This document shows positions 17,077-25,502 of a stretch of 64,000 nucleotides of DNA, piece after piece (within the stretch, counting starts at the first letter, position 1; every line of letters starts with the position of its first letter). A program made the translations under genes and the position numbers. The notes under the pieces were generated by a model. That model did no database searches. It was given only the letters and a program-made list of their open reading frames with translations, and was not told where the DNA came from. The DNA comes from Pseudomonas sp. R5-89-07 (GTDB taxonomy: Bacteria > Pseudomonadota > Gammaproteobacteria > Pseudomonadales > Pseudomonadaceae), in NCBI RefSeq assembly GCF_003851685.1, contig NZ_CP027727.1:930001-994000 (forward strand), given 5' to 3'.

Positions 17077-17415
17077 TTAAAGAATATTTGTAGCCTTGGT
17101 GACCAGAAAAATGGCGACCCCGAGGATGGCGACGCCAACTGCGGCTGTCGCCCCCAGATCTCCCCATTTCTTCTTGCCAAGTTGAATTTCGTGGTAGGTG
17201 CCGAAGGCATGCCAAGCAACGCCACTGAAAATGACGGCGCAGATGATGAGGCCAAGCAAAGAAAAACCGTCAAAGGCGTAGTTCTGCATGGTTTGCATCA
17301 GGTTAGAGCCTTCCCCTCGGGTAGGAGGCTGAGACTGCGGAAGTGCCGCCATGGTCAGTTGGGGGAGAGCAAGTAACCCGATCAGCATGCGGCCCGGTTT
17401 TAAAAAAGTAGTCAT
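17077..17415 (-). CDS. ICE membrane protein (PFL_4702 family, TIGR03745)
   Basis: 112 residues: a signal peptide ending near LTMAALPQ, then two membrane helices (LLGLIICAVIFSGVAWHAF and a C-terminal AAVGVAILGVAIFLVTKA) separated by a polar GKKKWGDLG. The size and two-helix topology resemble VirB2-type pilin-like subunits, and the family sits at that position in these operons. Confidence 0.88.
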   Translation of the reverse strand: MTTFLKPGRMLIGLLALPQLTMAALPQSQPPTRGEGSNLMQTMQNYAFDGFSLLGLIICAVIFSGVAWHAFGTYHEIQLGKKKWGDLGATAAVGVAILGVAIFLVTKATNIL

Positions 17416-17433
17416 GGTGTAACTCCCATAGGG

Positions 17434-17673
17434 TCAACTAAGAACAAATGTGGTGAGGATCATGCAAAGCAGTAGGATGCGGACGACTGAGGTCGAGGCA
17501 ATCGTTCGATCAAGGTTGCCAGTGGCCCATCCTCGGTAGCAGCTCCAGATAGCCCAGGCGCCCCACATAAAGATGATGGCAACAGCGACGCCGACGAAAA
17601 ACAGGTAGCTCGTCGAGGCAGGGAATCCTCCCGCCGCTTGGAACGCAGCAGCCTGAGCGCCGCTCATGCTCAT
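17434..17673 (-). CDS. ICE small membrane protein (PFL_4701 family, TIGR03758)
   Basis: 79 residues with two membrane helices: one after GGFPASTSYLFFVGVAV and one at the C-terminus (VVRILLLCMILTTFVLS). The family is conserved between RAQPRD and PFL_4702 in PFGI-1-class elements. It is coupled to the RAQPRD gene by a four-base overlap. Confidence 0.87.
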   Translation of the reverse strand: MSMSGAQAAAFQAAGGFPASTSYLFFVGVAVAIIFMWGAWAIWSCYRGWATGNLDRTIASTSVVRILLLCMILTTFVLS

Positions 17674-18023
17674 GGCTTGCGTCCTTCAGTCGTGTATTGG
17701 CCTGACAGCTCAACAGGATCACGAGGCTGGGCTCGGGTTGGGGTGAGATAGCCCTCCAACCCATGACGAATTCGGGCGATATCACCTGCTAGGCGCTGGT
17801 AATCGAAGAAGTAACGCTTGCCAGGTTCGTCGGCCACTTGTGCGCTACGACGCGCAGTGTCCTCCAAGGCATTTAACTGGCGGATCATCACATCCAGGTT
17901 TGCCTGTTCGGAGGCTGAAGCAGCGGCCGCATGAGAGACGGGCAAGCTGCATCCAAAAAGTACGATGAGGCCTGGCAAGGCAAGTCGGCAAGTGAGTGCA
18001 GTGAGACGCGGGTACTGGATCAC
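17670..18023 (-). CDS. RAQPRD-family ICE protein
   Basis: 117 residues with a signal peptide (LIVLFGCSLPVSHAAAA) and a helical mature part carrying the family's namesake RAQPRDP motif near residue 100. Probably periplasmic. The partner genes PFL_4701 and PFL_4702 follow directly. Its exact role in transfer is not established. Confidence 0.92.
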   Translation of the reverse strand: MIQYPRLTALTCRLALPGLIVLFGCSLPVSHAAAASASEQANLDVMIRQLNALEDTARRSAQVADEPGKRYFFDYQRLAGDIARIRHGLEGYLTPTRAQPRDPVELSGQYTTEGRKP

Positions 18024-18135
18024 GGCTGGGCTCTAGTCATTCCTGATGCCGTCAGCTTGCCGTGATCAAGCTATGGTCGCCGCAAGAAAACCATATTCAG
18101 GGCTGTAAGGATTTCTTCTGGCGGTACCGACTCCA

Positions 18136-18447
18136 TCATTCACAGTGGATAGGGCGTTTGAAGAACAGCAGATACCCGGTGGGCAAGGCGAATCCGTAGG
18201 CCCATCCTTGGGCGTTTTGATTGCCAACCTTGATTTCTCCTTTGACCACGGGTTGGACGCTGACCAGCTCCCAGCCTTCGCGGCCTAAATGAGCGAGGCG
18301 GTTCTGACGTTCAGAATCTTCCAGGAAACCCTGGGTGTCGGGTTCAGTGGTGGGCTCTTCGGACTTGAACATGAGGAGTTTTTTTGTTCGGACAAGGTAC
18401 TGAAAAGGAGAGAACTCAGTGTGGTATTCAAATTTCTGACGGTCCAT
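18136..18447 (-). CDS. DUF4177-like small protein (cargo)
   Basis: 103 residues. The pattern LAHLGREGWELVSVQPVV ... TGYLLFFKRP is the hallmark of DUF4177 proteins (GWELV, then a closing F-K strand). No signal peptide. With the helicase gene before it, it fills the gap between PFL_4697 and RAQPRD, a position where these elements carry variable cargo. Function unknown. Confidence 0.7.
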   Translation of the reverse strand: MDRQKFEYHTEFSPFQYLVRTKKLLMFKSEEPTTEPDTQGFLEDSERQNRLAHLGREGWELVSVQPVVKGEIKVGNQNAQGWAYGFALPTGYLLFFKRPIHCE

Positions 18448-18522
18448 GGCGACGTCCTCAATGTGCAGAGCTTCCAGGGTTTCAATATTGAGCGCGTGCC
18501 AGCAATCTGAAATAGTTTGTTG

Positions 18523-20001
18523 CTAAGCGCGTGATTTCTGAGGTTGGGGTGGAGAGGTCCGAGCATCGACGTAGCGTTGCATGATAGAAAGGACCATTGA
18601 ATTCAGCGCTAGAATCTTCATTCCTCGCGTCACCGCCACGTACAGCAAATTCAACTCGTCATCTTTGCGACCTTGATCGATATCGGGTGAAAGCGGGTCA
18701 GCGCTAAAGTCGTCATACAGGCTGACAAAGTCCCACTCCAGCCCCTTGGCCTTGTGCCCAGTCGTGAGTGTCACGGTGGCGTCTAGCTCGTTATCTACCG
18801 AGCGGGAACGCAAGGTTTGGATCCGCTGTGGCAGGTCCGGATAGGCTGCAATAATCTTGATCGATCGCAACATCTCCGTGTCCTGGCTTACCTCGGCTAT
18901 TTCCACGTACTGTGAAAAGTCCCGGTAATCTCGCAACAGCTTGCGGTTCTGCACTTCCTGATTACGGTTGCGGCTGAACAGGTATAAATCTTCCAGGTCG
19001 CGCAGCGAGTAACTGTCGATACCGCCAACCCAGAAAATCTTGGGGTTGCTTGCGACCAGCTGCAGGGCGTTCTCGATGACGCCGGTCACGGTACGATGGA
19101 TAAACGTGCGATGCGGTAGCTCTTCAGGCAGAGCCCGTTTAACCAGGGTATTGCAACCTAACCCCTGCAGCTTTCGTGTCTCACCTTTGTAAAAAAGAAT
19201 GATGTTGGCCACGTGCGCGACCGCAGGGCCGAAGCGAAAGCTTTGGGTCAGGTAGTGACGTTCGGCGTCGGCCATCCAGTCGCTGTTGAGCGCGTCTTCG
19301 GCACCGCGGAAGCGATAGATCTGCTGATGGGGATCGCCGACTGCCACCTTGCGAATCCGTTGGATTTTTACTATGTCGGCAATAACCGGGTTAACGTCTT
19401 GACCTTCATCGAGAAGGATGGCGTTAAATCGTTCGCTCAGGTCCGGCTTGCTTAGCTGATACAGCTTCAGGTACGCGTCATGGGTGATCGACATTCCAGT
19501 GTCCTGCAGATCGATCATCCGGTTCCAAATAGTTTTGGCCACGTTTAAAGCACTGTTCAGGAACCGCTCCTGGGCACTGGTGAGCATTCGTTGCCCCTGG
19601 AACCTGGGAAAATGCCCACGACCCAACTCGTCGTCGGCGCTGGCCATGAAGTTGTTCAGCGTGCTGAGGACGTCCCGCACGAGCTCCCAGTCCTGGGTGT
19701 TGATGGCCCTTGCGATATCCGTCAGGCGCAAGTTGTTAGTCTGCTTGGTGGCGTACTGACTGCCATAGACTGCGTATGCGAGGCCATGCGCCGTCTTACA
19801 CACCACGTTTCTGCGTGGAAAGCGACCTCTGGCAGCGAGCTCGACGGATTTGTTGTAGCAGAGGTAGAGCATTTTCACCGAGGCGTGTTGTGTGGCGTAG
19901 CCCACCAGTGTTGTGGTTTTGCCGGTACCGGCGAAAGCCTGCACCAGCAGCTTGTCAGCCGTGGAATGGATGATGGGCTGCTGTTCTTGAGTCCACTGCA
20001 T
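18523..20001 (-). CDS. UvrD/Rep-like superfamily 1 helicase (cargo)
   Basis: 492 residues. Walker A QAFAGTGKTTTL (residues 21-32), motif II ILLDEGQDVNP, motif III GDPHQQIYRFRGA, motif V/VI region TLTTGHKAKGLEWDFV and LLYVAVTRGMK. All SF1A helicase motifs are present in a shorter protein than UvrD (about 720), lacking the C-terminal domain. DNA unwinding or a defence/recombination role is possible; position inside the transfer operon suggests cargo rather than a core function. Confidence 0.88.
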   Translation of the reverse strand: MQWTQEQQPIIHSTADKLLVQAFAGTGKTTTLVGYATQHASVKMLYLCYNKSVELAARGRFPRRNVVCKTAHGLAYAVYGSQYATKQTNNLRLTDIARAINTQDWELVRDVLSTLNNFMASADDELGRGHFPRFQGQRMLTSAQERFLNSALNVAKTIWNRMIDLQDTGMSITHDAYLKLYQLSKPDLSERFNAILLDEGQDVNPVIADIVKIQRIRKVAVGDPHQQIYRFRGAEDALNSDWMADAERHYLTQSFRFGPAVAHVANIILFYKGETRKLQGLGCNTLVKRALPEELPHRTFIHRTVTGVIENALQLVASNPKIFWVGGIDSYSLRDLEDLYLFSRNRNQEVQNRKLLRDYRDFSQYVEIAEVSQDTEMLRSIKIIAAYPDLPQRIQTLRSRSVDNELDATVTLTTGHKAKGLEWDFVSLYDDFSADPLSPDIDQGRKDDELNLLYVAVTRGMKILALNSMVLSIMQRYVDARTSPPQPQKSRA

Positions 20002-20010
20002 GGGCAGCTC

Positions 20011-20766
20011 CTAAAGGTATTTCTTGAAGCTTGAGACGGTGATGTAAACGGATACACCCAACAGCACCGCGCAGGGCAACAGAATCAAAAGTGGGCTGAT
20101 GCTGATGGGGATGGCCAGGTAGACCGTCCAGGGCACGATGGTGAGCGGAATGATCGTCCCCCGGGCTTTGTGATACAGGTAACTTGACTCGCGGCCGGAG
20201 CCGAATTTTCGTAGATCACGCCGCACCAGGCCATCGACCAAGCCAGCGAACGCCGCCAGTGCGAACAGTGGAATCGTCAGCGTCAGAATGACCATCCGCA
20301 CGCAAAAGGTCAGGACTGTGTATAACGCGGCTAAGCCATAGTCCTGGAAATTGATCATCGCCCGACCGAGTTCGTAGCGAAGGTTAAAGGTTCCCGCTTG
20401 TTGTGGTGATGTTGAGCGGGCGTACTGTGTCAGTGCATTTATGTTGTCCTGCATACCGGTTTTCACCATCAGCCAGTCATAGACCGTTTGTGCCAGCCAG
20501 GTCGCCGTACGCCCCGGCTCTTTGATGACAACGCTGTGCAGCAGATCCTGGGACAGCCAGCCCAGTTCGTGTTGGAACATCTGCTGAGCATGTTTCCAGC
20601 CGGCATCTGGCCAGAACGTGTACACGCACAGCCATTCAACGACGATGGCGCCGAGCAAGGAGCCGAACATCACCCCCAAGAAATGAAAAGGGGTGGAGAA
20701 CAGCATGCCCAGGAAGTTTTTTTGACCTTCCTGTTGTTGCTGGGCTTTTTCCGCGATATCGGCCAT
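20011..20766 (-). CDS. ICE membrane protein (PFL_4697 family, TIGR03747, DUF4400)
   Basis: 251 residues with about four membrane helices: one at 27-50 after FLGMLFSTPFHFLGVMFGSL, a pair around 150-185 and a pair near the C-terminus. The gene follows traD directly, as in other elements of the class. It may anchor or partner the coupling protein, an inference from the constant neighbourhood. Confidence 0.9.
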   Translation of the reverse strand: MADIAEKAQQQQEGQKNFLGMLFSTPFHFLGVMFGSLLGAIVVEWLCVYTFWPDAGWKHAQQMFQHELGWLSQDLLHSVVIKEPGRTATWLAQTVYDWLMVKTGMQDNINALTQYARSTSPQQAGTFNLRYELGRAMINFQDYGLAALYTVLTFCVRMVILTLTIPLFALAAFAGLVDGLVRRDLRKFGSGRESSYLYHKARGTIIPLTIVPWTVYLAIPISISPLLILLPCAVLLGVSVYITVSSFKKYL

Positions 20767-20784
20767 GGCTCTGTTCCCTCAGGC

Positions 20785-23001
20785 CTATGCGGCTTTTCCG
20801 TTATTGGCCATCTGGCGGAAGTCGTCTACCAAGTCATCAGGAAGCGACTCACTTAATGCGTGATATCCCGGAGCTTGCCACCAGTCGCTGCTGGTTCCGG
20901 ATCCTTTACGCATGCCCTCAACCAAGGCCTGAAGATCCTTGGGCATCACTTCATCGGGATCGCTTGCCGGCAACGGCATACGAATCTTCCACAAATTCCC
21001 GCCCTCTATCAGGGCAAAGCATTGCCCCTTGGGTAGGGCAACCACATGCGCAGGTTCGATCATCGGTACGCTGACACTTTGGATCTGATCGTGGGTGTTA
21101 GAGGTGAAAGCGGTGTTGCCGTTAATAGCGTCATTTGCACTGCTCGCTGGTGTACTGGTAAACACCTGGACCTTTGGCAACTGGTTGGTCAACAGCTCGG
21201 CGGTTGCAGTCTCACGTACACGTAACATGAACAGGTTGTTGAAGTTACCGATGACTTGCCCAGCTTTAGCCCGGTTACCGATTTTTGCCTCAATATCGCT
21301 CATGGTTTGGGTGTAGGCCGTGACCTGCATGCCGGCACCACCGCCTTTGTTAATCATCGGTATGAATTCATCGCCCATCAATTCGTTGAATTCGTCCGCA
21401 TGCACGTTAATTGCGACCTTGCCGCCGGTCGCCCTGGGCAAGCCATCATCGATGCCAAACTTATAGATGTGGCCCGCAACTGACACCAGGTCGCTGAACA
21501 TCGAGTTGCCCACCGCTGCAGCCACCTCTGTATCAGATAAAGCGTCCAGGCCGACATAGACCACTGCCCGTTTGCGGATGATCTGCATCCAGTCAAAGAT
21601 TGGGCGTGGATCCTCAAGATCCATGTAGTCGGGAGATAGCAGCTCTGCAATCCGGCCTGTGGTCAGTTTTTCCAGCAATGGCAGAAGGCTGGCCACGATC
21701 TTGTCGAAATAGGTTTTGTCATAGCGTACAGCTGATCGCAGACCCTCCATCACTGGGTCGGAGATGCGTTGCTGAGTGAGGTACATGTCCAGGGCCACCA
21801 CGCGTAGCGGTCGGTCCTTCATGGCGAAACTGAGGTTCTTACGATCGATTTTTCCTTCCAGCTCAACGATGGTTTGCCAAGCTTTGGGATCATTTTCAGC
21901 AAAGTGCTTCTGCGCATACTCGATGAACAGCGCGTCAATGTTTGTCACATGCTTGAGGATCTGTTCATAGTCCGGCCGACGTCCCAGTGCCACGAGGGCG
22001 CGCGCGATGATGTTGACGAAACGCCAGGCGAATTCCCGGAATGCCGCGGAATTGCCTTCCCCCGAAAGTTGGCCGGCAATGCGGGTTGCAACCTCCGAGA
22101 TCCGACCAAACCGGCCGACGGCGTTGTAGCGCGCGGAGTGATCGGGCCAGCCTAGGTGGAACACGTAGAACTCCTCCAGTCGGTTTGCGCGCTTGCATTC
22201 GATGTACATGCGCTTCAGGAGGTCTGCATCGCCTTTAGGATCGAAGACAATTACCACCTCGCGGTCCAGGTTCATTTCTACATTGCGCTGGCTTCGATGA
22301 ACGGGTTGCACGCGGCGCCCCATATGAACGCGGCGCCGGGGGCTACGGCGGGTACGCCTGATGTCTTGGGTGATAAACAACTCTGCCAGGCGGGTTTTTC
22401 CAACACGAGTAGTCCCCAATACAAGGGAGTGTCCAACCCGCTCACCCAGTGGCAGGCTGACATCCGCTTCGTTCGGCTCTATACCGTGTAAGCGCGGTAG
22501 CCCCCCGACAGGAGGAAGTGGACGCGCCGGGTTAAATGGCACATCCCATGAGGTAGCCTTTGACAGCAATTTGAGTGGAAAGGGCGCGAACTCCAAACGC
22601 TCCTCAATTCTGCGAGCAAAGGTATAGATAGAGGTGGGCTCGACATACTCGGCGTATTTTGGTAGGTAGGTCTCCATCAACCGCTGAGTATGCTTTTGGG
22701 TCCAGCGAAAGCCTTTACCGATGAATAGCCGCTCATTGCTGACCGGCATGTCTTTGCTGGTCATGGTGTAGTGGGGTAAGCGCCGAATATTGCGTCGGTA
22801 ACGCAGCACCACTAACGCCTGTTTCAGGCGGACGAACCCTAGACCCAGAAAGCCTGCACCGGCAACCATGCCGAATAAGGGCGTCAGAGCAACCGCCCAT
22901 GGCGCGAAAATACAAAGCAATGCCGCAGTGGCACATACGCAAACTGTGTACAGCTCGACGGCAGGGCGTAGTAACGACTCAATGGTGTAGGAGGTCGCCA
23001 T
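20785..23001 (-). CDS. traD: Type IV coupling protein TraD (SXT/TOL subfamily)
   Basis: 738 residues: two N-terminal membrane helices (about 25-60), Walker A GTTRVGKT (196-203), Walker B-type VVIVFDPKGD (249-258) and a C-terminal ATPase lobe with NVHADEFNELMGDEFIPMIN and TAYTQTMSDIE. It couples the relaxosome to the secretion channel. Between Walker A and Walker B (about residues 217-247) there is a strongly basic insert, RRTRRSPRRRVHMGRR and following, that I would not expect in a minimal TraD; it may be a subfamily feature. Translation start follows a weak AGGAAG-type site. Confidence 0.92.
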   Translation of the reverse strand: MATSYTIESLLRPAVELYTVCVCATAALLCIFAPWAVALTPLFGMVAGAGFLGLGFVRLKQALVVLRYRRNIRRLPHYTMTSKDMPVSNERLFIGKGFRWTQKHTQRLMETYLPKYAEYVEPTSIYTFARRIEERLEFAPFPLKLLSKATSWDVPFNPARPLPPVGGLPRLHGIEPNEADVSLPLGERVGHSLVLGTTRVGKTRLAELFITQDIRRTRRSPRRRVHMGRRVQPVHRSQRNVEMNLDREVVIVFDPKGDADLLKRMYIECKRANRLEEFYVFHLGWPDHSARYNAVGRFGRISEVATRIAGQLSGEGNSAAFREFAWRFVNIIARALVALGRRPDYEQILKHVTNIDALFIEYAQKHFAENDPKAWQTIVELEGKIDRKNLSFAMKDRPLRVVALDMYLTQQRISDPVMEGLRSAVRYDKTYFDKIVASLLPLLEKLTTGRIAELLSPDYMDLEDPRPIFDWMQIIRKRAVVYVGLDALSDTEVAAAVGNSMFSDLVSVAGHIYKFGIDDGLPRATGGKVAINVHADEFNELMGDEFIPMINKGGGAGMQVTAYTQTMSDIEAKIGNRAKAGQVIGNFNNLFMLRVRETATAELLTNQLPKVQVFTSTPASSANDAINGNTAFTSNTHDQIQSVSVPMIEPAHVVALPKGQCFALIEGGNLWKIRMPLPASDPDEVMPKDLQALVEGMRKGSGTSSDWWQAPGYHALSESLPDDLVDDFRQMANNGKAA

Positions 23002-23011
23002 GGATCACTTC

Positions 23012-23416
23012 CTATGAGTGAAAGGGGGGCAGTGGCCCCACTGTTTCGAAATGGAAAACGACAGGCCTGCCCGTCTCAGCGATCAGCCCATAGGACTTGG
23101 CCAGGCGGTATATGGGGTGGTAGCTGTTGAGGGAGTTGACGTGTCCAGCAATGCGCTCTCGCCAGACCTCCAGTGGCATCGCTGCCTTGCTCAAGTTACA
23201 CGGCACGCACGCGGGCATCATGTTGCTGATGACGTGGTTCTCTGGCAGCCCCAAAATGATGGCACCGGTGTACTTGCCGTTCACCCTTTCAGGTTCTCGC
23301 CATACTGCTTCCTTGTGGTCCGCATGCCACCGGTCACCCAACAGCACACCGCAGTATGCGCAATGGCCTGCGAATTTAGCGTGAAGCTCGCAGCGTTGCT
23401 TCTTGGTCAGCTTCAT
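23012..23416 (-). CDS. HNH endonuclease
   Basis: About 134 residues. CAYCGVLLG, then WHADHKEAV, then NMMPACVPCNLSK form a zinc-coordinated HNH (beta-beta-alpha-metal) site with D-H as the catalytic core. ATG 23416 follows AAGGAGGAG; a longer frame to 23479 lacks a better start. It sits between PFL_4695 and traD with a small gene, a likely cargo position. It could be a nicking or restriction-type nuclease. Confidence 0.82.
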   Translation of the reverse strand: MKLTKKQRCELHAKFAGHCAYCGVLLGDRWHADHKEAVWREPERVNGKYTGAIILGLPENHVISNMMPACVPCNLSKAAMPLEVWRERIAGHVNSLNSYHPIYRLAKSYGLIAETGRPVVFHFETVGPLPPFHS

Positions 23417-23660
23417 GGGACCTAGCTCCTCCTTTGATGCGTGATGATGAATTGGCCAACTCTTGCCTCGCTTGCTCAACTGCCTCAGGCAGGCGTTCTT
23501 TCAGCCGCTGACATAGCTCCACCTCGTCACCAGGTACGCGAGCGATGACGGTGCCGCCATAGAGCTTGGCGACATAGGTGACCTGTTCAAAAAGCAGCTG
23601 GCCTGCGCGTGGGTCATCCGGTTGCTTGATGACCAAGGTGATGTGCGTAAGAGAGGCCAT
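23376..23660 (-). CDS. Small protein of unknown function
   Basis: 94 residues: a compact alpha/beta N-terminal part (THITLVIKQPDDPRAGQLLF, then GTVIARVPGDEVEL) and a polar, helical C-terminal tail. It overlaps the HNH gene start by about 40 bases and begins seven bases after the PFL_4695 stop. No family recognised. Confidence 0.65.
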   Translation of the reverse strand: MASLTHITLVIKQPDDPRAGQLLFEQVTYVAKLYGGTVIARVPGDEVELCQRLKERLPEAVEQARQELANSSSRIKGGARSHEADQEATLRASR

Positions 23661-23667
23661 ACCCTGG

Positions 23668-24171
23668 TTACTGCTGGATCGTTGTGGCAGTGATCAACAG
23701 CGGGTAATGCTGAATTCCCAGGCGCTGTGCCAGATCATTTGATGGTGCCGGGACCAACTGTAGATTTCCTGCCCATCGTTGGATTTCGGCAAACCGCTCG
23801 GCGCTGGCCACGTTAACCACTAGGCCAACTGCCTGCAGTTGCTGTAACTGATCGCGGCGCTGAGATAACCACTTTCTGGAGCTTTCATCGTCGCCTACAA
23901 GAAACAATGGTTGCAGGCCTGGAGCATTGATTACCCGGCCCTGTACCTGCCCGGGTGTCAGTTGGTCAGAGCGCACTGGAAACGAGCCTTGCCCACGCAC
24001 ACCAATATTCTCTGACTGTGCTGACTGCTCGGTAGGTTCTGGAGCCAGGTCCTGGTAGTAGGGCAGAGCGGAAACACCCCCTCGGTCTTCAACAACAATC
24101 AGCGAGGTGGCATGCACCGCTATGGGGGAGGCCAAACACAGCAAAACAGGCAGATGCAGCAATCTATTCAT
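23668..24171 (-). CDS. ICE protein, PFL_4695 family (TIGR03765)
   Basis: 167 residues with a signal peptide (LLCLASPIAVHA). The mature protein starts TSLIVVEDRGGVSALPYYQ and ends in a thioredoxin-like half (PLFLVGDDESSRKWLSQR, LQAVGLVVNVAS, LAQRLGIQHYPLLITAT) without the CxxC pair. Probably periplasmic. Four-base overlap with the transglycosylase gene. Confidence 0.88.
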   Translation of the reverse strand: MNRLLHLPVLLCLASPIAVHATSLIVVEDRGGVSALPYYQDLAPEPTEQSAQSENIGVRGQGSFPVRSDQLTPGQVQGRVINAPGLQPLFLVGDDESSRKWLSQRRDQLQQLQAVGLVVNVASAERFAEIQRWAGNLQLVPAPSNDLAQRLGIQHYPLLITATTIQQ

Positions 24172-24725
24172 GGATTATTCGCCATCAGGTTGATACCGGT
24201 GACCCGGCTGAGGTGTTTGGCAAAAGCTCGTCGGTAGCGGGCAGCGGGTTCACCTCCGGCAGGGCGGTGGTACCGGCCAGCAGCGGTGATCCAATCGCCT
24301 CCTTTGGCTTTTTGTTCAGCCAGGATCTGGGCCGTAACCGAGAGGTTTTTGTACGGATCCAGCCCTTCGCAGGGATAGCTATAACGGTGGCCGTTGGCAC
24401 CGATGTTGGTTTGTCCAAGACCGACGTCGACTCTATTTGGGCCTGCGGTCTGAAGGGCGATCATCAACGCTCTGCAAGCATCGCTGCGTGTCGCAAAGCG
24501 ATATCCGGCGCCGGCGACATTCAACGTCCAGGGCCAGGGGACGATCTGGCCGCGAAGTCGGGTGCCACTCTCTTGCAGTGCAACGGAGTACAGCACCTCG
24601 GACGGAACGCCGGCAGGCAGGGCAATCAACTGATAGGCCGGTGGCGGAACCTCGGCACCGTTAGCAAATGCCGCGGTGAGCAGTAGCCCCCCCGTTAAAG
24701 CCGCGCGAATTACAGACGCTGCCAT
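24168..24725 (-). CDS. Lytic transglycosylase-like protein of the transfer operon
   Basis: 185 residues with a signal peptide (LTGGLLLTAAFANGAE). LYSVALQESGTR near residue 52 provides the catalytic glutamate of the SLT fold, followed by VDVGLGQTNI and DPYKNLSVTAQIL and a final TAAGRYHRPAGG motif. VirB1-type enzymes open peptidoglycan locally for channel assembly. Confidence 0.88.
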   Translation of the reverse strand: MAASVIRAALTGGLLLTAAFANGAEVPPPAYQLIALPAGVPSEVLYSVALQESGTRLRGQIVPWPWTLNVAGAGYRFATRSDACRALMIALQTAGPNRVDVGLGQTNIGANGHRYSYPCEGLDPYKNLSVTAQILAEQKAKGGDWITAAGRYHRPAGGEPAARYRRAFAKHLSRVTGINLMANNP

Positions 24726-25492
24726 TGTCCATTCACCTCGCGTACCACGGCCGGCAGTTCACCGCCGAGTCCAAGGCCAAGCCATCGACCGGCATCGTGG
24801 TTCAGTGTGATCTGTCGGCTTCGCACGCTGGCCGGTTCGACTCCGGCCAAGATGGCCCAGCGGCGAATTATTTCGTCATCACCTTGACTACCAACGAAGT
24901 ACAGATCAAAGGACTGTTTATGGTTTTGTAAGTCTTTGACGCGGTCAATACATGCGTTGCAACTGTCTTGAACAAAAACGGCTAGTCGTCCAGTGCCTTT
25001 CACAGCAGTTACCGCTCCCGAGCCTGGAGCAGATGCAGGGTTGGACGATAGTTGGATGACTTTTTCATTGGGGTAAAGACGTGCGAAGGCTTGGTCATAG
25101 GCCCTTTGGTACGCCAGTTCCTTATCGATACGCTGTCGCTCGGCTCGCACCTGCAGCTCTGCATAGCGTCGGCGCTCCTCCTCCGACTTCGCTTCGATGC
25201 CAAGTGCTGTCAGAGGATCCAGGCCTGGCGAATAGATTCCGCGAGGACCCTCCATCACAGTTTGAAAGCGGGACCATTCTTGGGGGGTTAATCCCCACTC
25301 GCGGGCGATTTCTGTCTGACTGGCTCCTTGAGAAGAGTTGTGAACTTCACTGTTCTGAGTGTTCGAGATCGACGTTGATTGCCCTGAAGCCGCATGACAG
25401 CCGTATGCAAACGCGAAGGTGGCCAAGCCTGCAATGAAACCCAAAATGTTCCTGGGCTTCATTGTTTTCGAGGAAGTGGTAGGGGAGTGCAT
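24710..25492 (-). CDS. ICE protein, PFL_4693 family (TIGR03759)
   Basis: 260 residues: an N-terminal signal, the family block EIAREWGLTPQEWSRFQ ... GPRGIYSPGLDPLTALGIEA (about 61-100), a charged helix, then a thioredoxin-like domain with DSCNAC (residues 176-181). Likely a periplasmic redox-active component. Start is uncertain: ATG 25492 has AGGA ten bases upstream, while ATG 25462 lacks a clear site. Overlaps the next gene by 16 bases. Confidence 0.88.
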   Translation of the reverse strand: MHSPTTSSKTMKPRNILGFIAGLATFAFAYGCHAASGQSTSISNTQNSEVHNSSQGASQTEIAREWGLTPQEWSRFQTVMEGPRGIYSPGLDPLTALGIEAKSEEERRRYAELQVRAERQRIDKELAYQRAYDQAFARLYPNEKVIQLSSNPASAPGSGAVTAVKGTGRLAVFVQDSCNACIDRVKDLQNHKQSFDLYFVGSQGDDEIIRRWAILAGVEPASVRSRQITLNHDAGRWLGLGLGGELPAVVREVNGQWQRL

Positions 25493-25502
25493 AAAGGAGG
25501 TC

